Below are positions 1 through 5,384 of a DNA stretch of 9,584 bases, piece after piece. The stretch is from CAKVLS01 sp045605365. GTDB taxonomy: Bacteria; Bacillota; Clostridia; Christensenellales; UBA1242. The translations under genes were made by a program, and so were the position numbers. The notes beneath the pieces are model-generated. The model did not search any database. It was given only the letters and a program-made list of their open reading frames with translations, and was not told the origin of the DNA. The DNA is taken from positions 1 to 9,584 of the forward strand of contig JAZUPV010000121.1 of assembly GCA_045605365.1 (NCBI GenBank), written 5' to 3'. Within the stretch, counting starts at the first letter, position 1, and every line of letters starts with the position of its first letter.

Positions 1-4
1 CCTA

Positions 5-51
5 AAAACAAAGAAAGTTCACCCAGTCTCTAGATAGAGACAAAAGTGAAC
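5..51 (-). terminator. Rho-independent terminator of tRNA-Ser
   Basis: Nested inverted repeats lie just past the tRNA 3' end: outer arms GTTCAC (17-22) and GTGAAC (46-51), inner arms GTCTCT (26-31) and AGAGAC (36-41), with a 4-nt apical loop and a small internal loop. Read on the minus strand the hairpin is followed by a T-rich run (complement of 1-16), as expected for intrinsic termination of the tRNA transcript. It starts 7 bases beyond the encoded CCA. Confidence 0.8.
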
Positions 52-58
52 ATTGCCA

Positions 59-147
59 TGGCGGAGGCTTAGGGATTCGAACCCCAGGATGCTCATCACA
101 TCAACGGTTTTCAAGACCGCCGCTTTCGACCGCTCAGCCAAACCTCC
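59..147 (-). tRNA. tRNA-Ser (anticodon UGA)
   Basis: The minus strand folds into a class II tRNA of 89 nt including an encoded 3' CCA (complement of 59-61). The acceptor stem GGAGGTT pairs with AGCCTCC (one T-G pair) and the discriminator is G. The anticodon loop CTTGAAA gives anticodon TGA (complement of 111-113) on a 5-bp stem. The variable arm is long, with stem GATGT/GCATC, as in serine tRNAs, and the T-arm loop reads TTCGAAT. Anticodon UGA reads UCN serine codons. The gene is transcribed alone, with a promoter about 35 bases upstream and a hairpin terminator downstream. Confidence 0.97.
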
Positions 148-183
148 ATAAATATTTAGTTGTTGCTTTTGCAAGCATAACTT

Positions 184-211
184 ATTATACATATTTTTGT
201 GACAATTGCAA
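184..211 (-). promoter_or_regulatory. Sigma-A type promoter of tRNA-Ser
   Basis: On the minus strand TTGCAA (complement of 206-211) is separated by 16 bases from a perfect TATAAT (complement of 184-189). Transcription would start near 177, about 30 bases before the mature tRNA 5' end. The -35 is a 4/6 match and the -10 is perfect. Confidence 0.7.
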
Positions 212-268
212 GTGTTTTTTTAATTTTTTTAATTATTTTATTTGTATATAGCATTTTGTTGTAAATTG

Positions 269-277
269 TGATATAAT
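269..277 (+). promoter_or_regulatory. Extended -10 promoter for the 302 gene
   Basis: TGATATAAT (269-277) is a full extended -10 element (TGn + TATAAT). No good -35 is visible at 17-18 bases upstream, which extended -10 promoters tolerate. The start would be near 284, giving a leader of under 20 bases that still holds the ribosome binding site AGAGGTG (290-296). Confidence 0.7.
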
Positions 278-301
278 AAAACATATATTAGAGGTGTTAA
301 A

Positions 302-1057
302 ATGGCTTTTGATGAAAATATAGACGTAGATGCTTTTATTAGTTCTTTTGGAAAAGAAGGAAATAATAAAGTAGATACAAGATATCAATATATGCATGTT
401 GGCATGACTACGGTTATGAACGATATTGACGAATACATAATTCCTGAGTTGCAAGCTGCTTGTAAGGCTTTGTGGGAAAAGAACATATATACATTTATGT
501 GCAGTAATAGGGAAGATGTTGTGCCTGCATATATAATTTTATTACCTTTATCTGATGAAAATAAAAACAGGTTTGAAGCATTAAAACAAACTAATCCCGG
601 CTATTTTATAGAGGCTAGAGGTTATGATTGTATAAACATTCCTGACGTTACCAAGATGAGCGAGGAAGAAATATCTAACACTTTTTTGACATTGATAAGT
701 AATTTTGTTAAACAAGATGTTCAACCTAATTTTTATCAATCTGCGAAAGATTATTTGATAAGCTGTGGTTGTTATGAAGAAATAGATAATCCTAACTATG
801 TAAAAATGGATATTAATGACTTTGCTGCTAGTGTGAGTTTGGAAAATTTAGGTAGTTTTGTTGATATAGAAGAGCCAACAATAAAGGTTTTTAGCCAAGA
901 TAAAATGGAAAAATCTTTTGAGGAATATGTATATGAGAATGGAGATGAAAACAGGGTTGATTTTTCTACTGGCAATGTATATGTAGAACCGTATTTTTTA
1001 GAAAGACATCTTGAGTTTGTAAAGTCGCAAAATAATGACGGTCAAGTGCCTGTGTAA
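302..1057 (+). CDS. Uncharacterised soluble protein, 251 aa
   Basis: I do not recognise this family with confidence. The start at 302 is supported by AGAGGTG five bases upstream and a perfect extended -10 before it. The protein is acidic, with no signal peptide or membrane segment, so it is probably cytoplasmic. The most structured part is residues 30-140: an amphipathic stretch with IPELQAACKALWEKNIYTF (47-65) followed by CSNRED and a hydrophobic strand AYIILLPL (76-83), then a Glu-rich helix. This helix-strand order suggests a small alpha/beta fold. There are five Cys (54, 67, 110, 155, 157), with C155-G-C157 close together, but no clear metal-binding pattern. Residues 160-251 look like a separate, more polar C-terminal region. 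It is monocistronic: the tRNA is divergent and a strong terminator follows. No function is proposed. Confidence 0.9.
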   Translation: MAFDENIDVDAFISSFGKEGNNKVDTRYQYMHVGMTTVMNDIDEYIIPELQAACKALWEKNIYTFMCSNREDVVPAYIILLPLSDENKNRFEALKQTNPGYFIEARGYDCINIPDVTKMSEEEISNTFLTLISNFVKQDVQPNFYQSAKDYLISCGCYEEIDNPNYVKMDINDFAASVSLENLGSFVDIEEPTIKVFSQDKMEKSFEEYVYENGDENRVDFSTGNVYVEPYFLERHLEFVKSQNNDGQVPV

Positions 1058-1106
1058 CAAGAAGTGTAAATAATCAAATAAAATATACTATCTAAAAACG
1101 AAGACA

Positions 1107-1143
1107 ATTAAACCTGCTACAGGAAAAGAATTTGTGGTTTAAT
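1107..1143 (+). other. Hairpin in the 3' UTR of the 302 gene
   Basis: ATTAAACC (1107-1114) and GGTTTAAT (1136-1143) form a perfect 8-bp inverted repeat with a 21-base loop. A smaller alternative hairpin, CCTG (1113-1116) with CAGG (1120-1123), overlaps the first arm, so the two folds exclude each other. The 10-mer TATCTAAAAA occurs on each side (1089-1098 and 1146-1155). The element sits 50 bases after the stop codon and just before the terminator. It may be a 3' UTR structure or a small RNA; I cannot assign a known class. Confidence 0.4.
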
Positions 1144-1151
1144 AATATCTA

Positions 1152-1189
1152 AAAAGTTCTCTAAATTAATAGAGAACTTTTGTTTTTTT
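1152..1189 (+). terminator. Rho-independent terminator after the 302 gene
   Basis: Perfect 12-bp stem AAAAGTTCTCTA (1152-1163) with TAGAGAACTTTT (1170-1181), a 6-base loop, then GTTTTTTT. It lies about 95 bases beyond the stop codon, leaving an unusually long 3' UTR. Confidence 0.92.
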
Positions 1190-1202
1190 AAGTTGTGTTA
1201 AA

Positions 1203-1232
1203 TTGACATTGTGTGGCAAGTTGGGGTAGACT
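1203..1232 (+). promoter_or_regulatory. Promoter of the LRR-GT80 gene
   Basis: A perfect -35, TTGACA (1203-1208), is followed after 18 bases by TAGACT (1227-1232), a 4/6 match to the -10 consensus. Start expected near 1239, giving a leader of about 20 bases that contains AGGAG (1247-1251). Confidence 0.6.
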
Positions 1233-1258
1233 ATAGGTAGTAACTTAGGAGAAAAGAT

Positions 1259-3367
1259 ATGCAGAAAAAATTGTCAAAAAACTGGCTTATAGCCATTATT
1301 TGTGCTGCGGCGGCTATTGTTATAGCTGCAGTTACATGCTTGATTGTGTTTGTAGGTTTTAGGACAGACAAATACACAAAAGGACTTGTAATTGAACGTG
1401 AAGGCAAAGGCTATGTTATAACAAGTATAGGCACAGCTAAAGACACAAATATAATTGTGCCAAAATATTTTAATGGCAAAAAGGTAATCAAAATTGCTCA
1501 AGGGGCATTCAAAGACAGTGATATTACTAGTATTAAATTGCCAAACTCTTTGAAAATAGTTGATAAAGAAGCTTTTGCAAACTGTGACAAGTTAGAAAAG
1601 ATTGTTTTTGACGGTCAAGAAAAGAAAGTTATCTTTAACGGTGGCTTTGCTTGTCATGGAGTGACTTTTGGTCAAGATGCTTTTGTTGGTGTAGACTTTT
1701 TAAATATCGACATACAAGATAGTGCCGATGGAGATAGTCAAGTTGAAGCAAGCATCACAAATATCCCACAAGGTGTAACTAAGGTTGTTATCAATGCTGC
1801 CTTGTTTGAAAGTACCGACATTGAGTTTAAGTCAACTATCGACATTGTTGATGGACTTAACGTTCAACAAGATATTGACTTTGGTACTTATGGGTATTTT
1901 AACGATATCGAAATTGAAGTATATTCTGGCGAAACTTTAAACTACAAAGATAGCGCAGAAGGTGTAAAGGTAACAGCACCACACTACAACATAGCTTATC
2001 TTAATGGTACATATCCAGTGCTTGTATATTCTTTAAAATTGCATGAAATAGCAGCTGACGACCCAACATTTACTTTCTTAGAGAGAGCAAAAGCTTATGA
2101 CTGGAGCAAACTACCTTATAATGTACAATGTTTGCCATTTTTAACACGTGAGCAAGCTACTAGTCAATTTATGTTTCATAATTATCGTGAAGCTGTGGCT
2201 TCATACATTAAGCAATTATATTCTTTAAATAATCAATCAACATTTACTTTGTATTGTGTTGACAATTATGCAGAACTTCTGTTGCAATATTTTGTTGCTA
2301 ACCAAATACCAGAAACTAACTGGAACGCATATTTGCTTAGTGATGGTATAGGTACTGCTGTTGGTCTATGTGACACTTTCGGTGTTGCAAACCCACAAGC
2401 AAAATACAACACTATGAAAAAAGATTGGCAAGACATAAAAGAATATGTTTATAACAATGGTTATAATACAAAACAAATTTACAAACGTGTAAGTGCAAAA
2501 TACAACAGCGATACATATAATTTGCTTAACTACTATTCTTATCTTATTGCAAAAGAAGAAGATAACGTAGAATGGTGGGTAAATAGATTAAGAACAGGTG
2601 AAAACTTGTCAAGAATAACCGAACACGATGCAGATTTTGCTCAAGATATAGTAAACAGTGCGACATCTTTTTATACCAATGGTCTACTAGCAAGCTTAAA
2701 TGAAGAACAAAAACAAGCGTTTAAAGATTTGTACCACTTCAACGACGAGATGTTTGATAGTGCTAGAGAGCAAGAAAAAAAGATAATGATTATCTTAGGT
2801 AGCGACGACGTAACTGAAGGTGATGATTTTTATAGTTATATTAGATTAACTATGGATATGTATGGTGACGAATATGTTTATTACTACAAAGGTCACCCGG
2901 GCTTCCCAACTTCACTTATACCTAATCGTCAACGTCAACTAGCTAAACTAGAAAAAGACGGATATACCTTATATGAACTAGACAATGCTGTTGCTGCAGA
3001 AGTGATATTGTACTTTAACCCAGATGTATATTTGACTGGTTGGAATACAAGTACCTTTGACTCAGTAGAAAATCAATCAATGCTATGTGCGATTTATGCT
3101 CTTGATATTGAAGAAAAAGTAAACTATAACTATGGCGATATGGTTGACGTGTTTATTACACTAAGAGATGGAGAAACCTTTAATGGTATAACATTTAACA
3201 ATTCTCACAAATATTATATCTTAAAATATAACAACACTGCCGAGTACGAAAACCAAATGGCAAACTACAATAAACACGAGATTGCTATTTATGACTCAAC
3301 TAGTGATGTATTAACTTTCTACAAACTAAATACATCTTCTGGTGTATATGAAGTAACAACTAAATAA
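1259..3367 (+). CDS. Membrane-anchored LRR_5 protein with GT80-type sialyltransferase domain
   Basis: 702 residues; start fixed by AGGAG seven bases before the ATG. Order: positive N-terminus, one hydrophobic segment (9-33) without a clear signal-peptidase or lipobox site, a short BspA-type LRR_5 stretch (about 70-119, with GAF..SDIT and EAFANC repeat cores), a linker of beta character (120-240), then a GT-B-like region (about 240-620). From memory this region matches Pasteurella PM0188/PmST1 family 80 sialyltransferases: LSDGIGT (360-366) at the catalytic Asp motif (D362), the FNDE segment at 494-497, KGHP (544-547) with the catalytic/CMP-binding His (H546), E581-V582, P588-D589, and GWNTS (594-598) at the CMP-phosphate Ser pair (T597-S598). 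The family transfers sialic acid from CMP-sialate to galactosides. A small beta-rich tail (640-702) follows. Positive-inside topology puts the enzyme outside the cell, although CMP-sugar is cytosolic. Monocistronic. The family call is inference from motifs; the acceptor is unknown. Confidence 0.85.
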   Translation: MQKKLSKNWLIAIICAAAAIVIAAVTCLIVFVGFRTDKYTKGLVIEREGKGYVITSIGTAKDTNIIVPKYFNGKKVIKIAQGAFKDSDITSIKLPNSLKIVDKEAFANCDKLEKIVFDGQEKKVIFNGGFACHGVTFGQDAFVGVDFLNIDIQDSADGDSQVEASITNIPQGVTKVVINAALFESTDIEFKSTIDIVDGLNVQQDIDFGTYGYFNDIEIEVYSGETLNYKDSAEGVKVTAPHYNIAYLNGTYPVLVYSLKLHEIAADDPTFTFLERAKAYDWSKLPYNVQCLPFLTREQATSQFMFHNYREAVASYIKQLYSLNNQSTFTLYCVDNYAELLLQYFVANQIPETNWNAYLLSDGIGTAVGLCDTFGVANPQAKYNTMKKDWQDIKEYVYNNGYNTKQIYKRVSAKYNSDTYNLLNYYSYLIAKEEDNVEWWVNRLRTGENLSRITEHDADFAQDIVNSATSFYTNGLLASLNEEQKQAFKDLYHFNDEMFDSAREQEKKIMIILGSDDVTEGDDFYSYIRLTMDMYGDEYVYYYKGHPGFPTSLIPNRQRQLAKLEKDGYTLYELDNAVAAEVILYFNPDVYLTGWNTSTFDSVENQSMLCAIYALDIEEKVNYNYGDMVDVFITLRDGETFNGITFNNSHKYYILKYNNTAEYENQMANYNKHEIAIYDSTSDVLTFYKLNTSSGVYEVTTK

Positions 3368-3372
3368 CTAAC

Positions 3373-3404
3373 AAAAAAGAGCATCGTCAAAGTGCTCTTT
3401 TTTT
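3373..3404 (+). terminator. Rho-independent terminator of the LRR-GT80 gene
   Basis: AAAAAAGAGCA (3373-3383) pairs with TGCTCTTTTTT (3393-3403) across a 9-base loop. The run of eight Ts (3397 excluded, 3398-3404 continuous) serves as U-tract, and the A-run on the other side could support termination from the opposite strand. It begins five bases after the stop codon. Confidence 0.92.
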
Positions 3405-3413
3405 GATATATTT

Positions 3414-3443
3414 TTGCCAAATAATTTTAATCTATGCTATACT
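3414..3443 (+). promoter_or_regulatory. Promoter of the Nudix/radical SAM/DUF2188 operon
   Basis: TTGCCA (3414-3419), an 18-base spacer, then TATACT (3438-3443) with an upstream TGC that completes an extended -10. The expected start near 3450 leaves only about a dozen bases before the ATG at 3462. Confidence 0.75.
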
Positions 3444-3461
3444 CAAAGTAGGTAATAAAAT

Positions 3462-3995
3462 ATGAAAGTAGTTAATTTTAATGTAGACGGTATAAAAGAA
3501 GTAGACATAACAAAAGTTGTCACTAGAGTCAAGGCCTTTGTTATTAATGGTGATAATTTATATATAGCAAGCTCCAACGGGGGCTGTCAGTTGCCTGGTG
3601 GTCACGTAGAGATAGGCGAGCCAACAACTACTGCGCTTATAAGAGAATTAAGAGAAGAAATAGGCATAGATGTTAATAAGCAAGAGATACAAGGTCCTTT
3701 TTTTGAAATAAACCATTATACTAAAGTAGCTGATAATAACAATAAAAAATCTCAAGTGTTGTACTACGTGGTCAAAACTACCCAACAACCCGACCTAACA
3801 AAGACAAAATACACCGAACACGAAAAGCAATATAACTTTGCTATACATAAGGTCAATATATCTAACGCGCAAGAATATATTGAATCTTTTATCAATGATA
3901 CCCAACAACCTATCAACAAAGTTATTGCACAAGAAATGTTAACCGCACTAAACGAACTAAAAATATATTTGTCTCGAGGGGACAATAATGGATAG
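3462..3995 (+). CDS. Nudix hydrolase, 177 aa
   Basis: Residues 20-135 form a Nudix domain. The signature GX5EX7REUXEEXGU is complete: G47, E53, R61-E62, E65-E66 and G68, the residues that coordinate Mg2+ for attack on a nucleoside diphosphate linked to another group. LPGGHVEIGE (44-53) is typical of (d)NTP- or NDP-sugar-type hydrolases, but substrate cannot be read from sequence. The C-terminal 40 residues (FAIHK, then helices) are like those of small MutT/ADP-ribose-type members. The 5' leader is very short and the ribosome site weak (TAGGT region at 3449-3453), so it may be translated poorly or near-leaderless. The last codons overlap the next gene by 8 bases (ATGGATAG), indicating translational coupling. 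Cytoplasmic. Confidence 0.93.
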   Translation: MKVVNFNVDGIKEVDITKVVTRVKAFVINGDNLYIASSNGGCQLPGGHVEIGEPTTTALIRELREEIGIDVNKQEIQGPFFEINHYTKVADNNNKKSQVLYYVVKTTQQPDLTKTKYTEHEKQYNFAIHKVNISNAQEYIESFINDTQQPINKVIAQEMLTALNELKIYLSRGDNNG

Positions 3996-4893
3996 ATATA
4001 ACAAACTAAACACTTTTTTAAAAAATAAGTTTGGTGCACGAACACTTAAGATATGTGTTGACGGCGGGTTTACTTGCCCTAATCGTGACGGTAAATGCGG
4101 CAAGGGTGGTTGTATCTTTTGTGGAGAAAAGGGCTCTGGAGAACATATCAAAAGCGGCGATATATCAACTCAAGTCAAACGTCACTTAGATAGTTATCGT
4201 GGAGAACGTGCTGACAAATTTGTAGTGTATTTTCAAAACTTTTCTAATACTTATGACAGTATAGAAAACTTAAAACTCAAATACGATAGTGCCCTAGTCA
4301 GTGATAAGATAGTGGGGCTTGCTATAGCTACTAGGCCAGATTGTATCGACCAAGATGTAGCCAAGCTCTTAGATACTTATCAGCAGCAAGGTTTGTATGT
4401 TTGGGTAGAGTTGGGGCTACAAACAGTCAATGACAATGTTGGCAAACTTATCAACCGTGGCTATACAACTGACACTTTTGTCCAAGCGGTCAAAACTTTG
4501 CGTCAATATAATATAGATGTTGTTACGCACATTATGTTGGGACTACCGCAAGAAGACGATGCTGATATAGATAGTATGATAAATTTTGTAAATGCTCAAG
4601 ATGTACAAGGGTTAAAAATACATTCTACTTATGTTATACAAAACACCGTCCTTGCAAGCATCTATCTTAATGGCGAGTATCAACCGCTAGAGTTAGAAGA
4701 TTATATCGCAAAAGTTTTATATATTTTACAAAATATCCGCCCAGATATTGTTGTGCATCGCATCACTGGGGACGCGCCAAAAGATTTGCTTATAGCGCCT
4801 AGTTGGTCTAGTCACAAAAAGCTAGTTCTAAACCGTATAGAAAACATTATGGCAACAGAAAATCTATCGCAAGGTATGAATTATAAAAAATAA
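3988..4893 (+). CDS. Radical SAM protein, YhcC/YtqA (TIGR01212) family
   Basis: 301 residues, near the usual length of about 300-320. It resembles E. coli YhcC and B. subtilis YtqA: opening R-Y-x-K-L-N, then GFTCPNRDG (27-35) and GGCIFC (40-45), so the 4Fe-4S cluster Cys are most likely C30, C42 and C45 (CX11CX2C). C37 is an extra Cys within the motif and C23 lies before it. Further family blocks are FQNFSNTY (82-89), GLAIATRPDC (110-119), ELGLQT (starting near 141) and HIMLGLP (near 182). The core is an Elp3-like SAM barrel. Members of this family in Gram-positive bacteria have been tied to tRNA wobble-uridine modification (mnm5U pathway, partner MnmM/YtqB); that partner is not in this window, so the role is only suggested. 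ATG chosen from AGGGG (3977-3981) six bases upstream, inside the Nudix gene. Cytoplasmic. Confidence 0.92.
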   Translation: MDRYNKLNTFLKNKFGARTLKICVDGGFTCPNRDGKCGKGGCIFCGEKGSGEHIKSGDISTQVKRHLDSYRGERADKFVVYFQNFSNTYDSIENLKLKYDSALVSDKIVGLAIATRPDCIDQDVAKLLDTYQQQGLYVWVELGLQTVNDNVGKLINRGYTTDTFVQAVKTLRQYNIDVVTHIMLGLPQEDDADIDSMINFVNAQDVQGLKIHSTYVIQNTVLASIYLNGEYQPLELEDYIAKVLYILQNIRPDIVVHRITGDAPKDLLIAPSWSSHKKLVLNRIENIMATENLSQGMNYKK

Positions 4894-4911
4894 ACTAAGG
4901 AGAAGAATAAT

Positions 4912-5106
4912 ATGTCAATACACGTAACCCCACACAAAGACGGCTGGCAAGTAAAAAGCAACGGTTCATCTAAGGCGTACCGTGTTGTACTTACCCAAAA
5001 AGAAGCAATCGAAATCGCAAAAACAGTCGCAAAAAATCAAGAATCAAATATCAAAATTCACGGCAAAAACGGTCGCATACGTGAAGGCAGAAATTATGAC
5101 AAATAA
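4912..5106 (+). CDS. DUF2188 family protein, 64 aa
   Basis: Small basic protein matching the DUF2188 (PF09954) pattern over its whole length: a strand with DGWQVK (10-15), a middle TQKEAIEIAK helix (28-37), and a terminal strand/turn IHGKNGRIRE (49-58). The family is widespread, 60-75 residues, and of unknown biochemical role; the compact beta-alpha-beta shape and Lys/Arg excess could fit nucleic acid or protein binding, but this is speculation. AAGGAG (4897-4902) lies nine bases before the ATG, and only 18 bases separate it from the radical SAM stop, so it is the last gene of the three-gene operon. Its strong ribosome site suggests it is made in more copies than the two genes before it. Confidence 0.9.
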   Translation: MSIHVTPHKDGWQVKSNGSSKAYRVVLTQKEAIEIAKTVAKNQESNIKIHGKNGRIREGRNYDK

Positions 5107-5175
5107 CCTTTGCCAAAACTGCCTAAGTAAATATTTAAAATTATTATACTAAACATATTTTTTTAAAATTTATTA

Positions 5176-5204
5176 TTGACAAATTTTAATTTTGATAATA
5201 AACT
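5176..5204 (+). promoter_or_regulatory. Candidate promoter of the mgtE leader
   Basis: A perfect TTGACA (5176-5181) is followed after 17 bases by TAAACT (5199-5204, 4/6). A start near 5211 would give a leader of about 174 bases before mgtE, including two hairpins. An alternative, TGTGATAAT (5303-5311), is an extended -10-like site that would produce a leader of about 67 bases lacking both hairpins. Confidence 0.5.
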
Positions 5205-5215
5205 AAGACTGTCTA

Positions 5216-5241
5216 AAAAAGGGTAATTTAGAACCCTTTTT
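5216..5241 (+). terminator. Hairpin, likely terminator of the Nudix operon
   Basis: AAAAAGGGT (5216-5224) pairs with ACCCTTTTT (5233-5241) around an 8-base loop. Only four pairs are not A-T runs on the outside and the T-run is five bases, so it is a modest terminator. It lies 110 bases after the DUF2188 stop and almost at the predicted start of the mgtE transcript, so it could instead be a 5' stabilising hairpin of that RNA. Confidence 0.6.
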
Positions 5242-5254
5242 ATATTGATAAAAT

Positions 5255-5305
5255 ACAATAAAATAGGGGATAAAACATAAGACCTATTTTTTTGTTTTTT
5301 ATTGT
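5255..5305 (+). promoter_or_regulatory. Possible attenuator in the mgtE leader
   Basis: The segment can pair in two exclusive ways. Fold A: CAATAAAATAGG (5256-5267) with CCTATTTTTTTG (5283-5294), one T-T mismatch, followed by six Ts, i.e. terminator-like. Fold B: ACAATAAAA (5255-5263) with TTTTATTGT (5297-5305), a perfect 9-bp stem that uses the U-tract of fold A and would abolish termination. Such competition is the usual layout of transcription attenuation. No conserved M-box core was found, so the ligand or signal is unknown; Mg2+ is a guess from the downstream gene. Confidence 0.4.
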
Positions 5306-5384
5306 GATAATATTATGGTCATTGACTAAAAAACGGAGTAGTATATCGAAAGATAAATTTTTAACAAAAAGGGGGTAAGTACTT

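Noticed and set aside
1113..1123. preQ1-like small riboswitch (CCTGCTACAGG)
   Set aside because: It is in a 3' UTR directly before a terminator and lacks the A-rich tail pairing of that class; no queuosine gene follows.
3764..4151. Antisense open frames opposite the Nudix and radical SAM genes
   Set aside because: They lie wholly opposite well-supported genes, have no ribosome site and give compositionally odd proteins.
5145..5150. TATACT as the mgtE promoter -10
   Set aside because: No -35-like hexamer at 16-18 bases upstream and no extended TGn; the TTGACA at 5176 is better placed.
5205..5384. M-box (ykoK) Mg2+ riboswitch before mgtE
   Set aside because: The conserved G-rich core segments of that class could not be found; only AT-rich hairpins are present.
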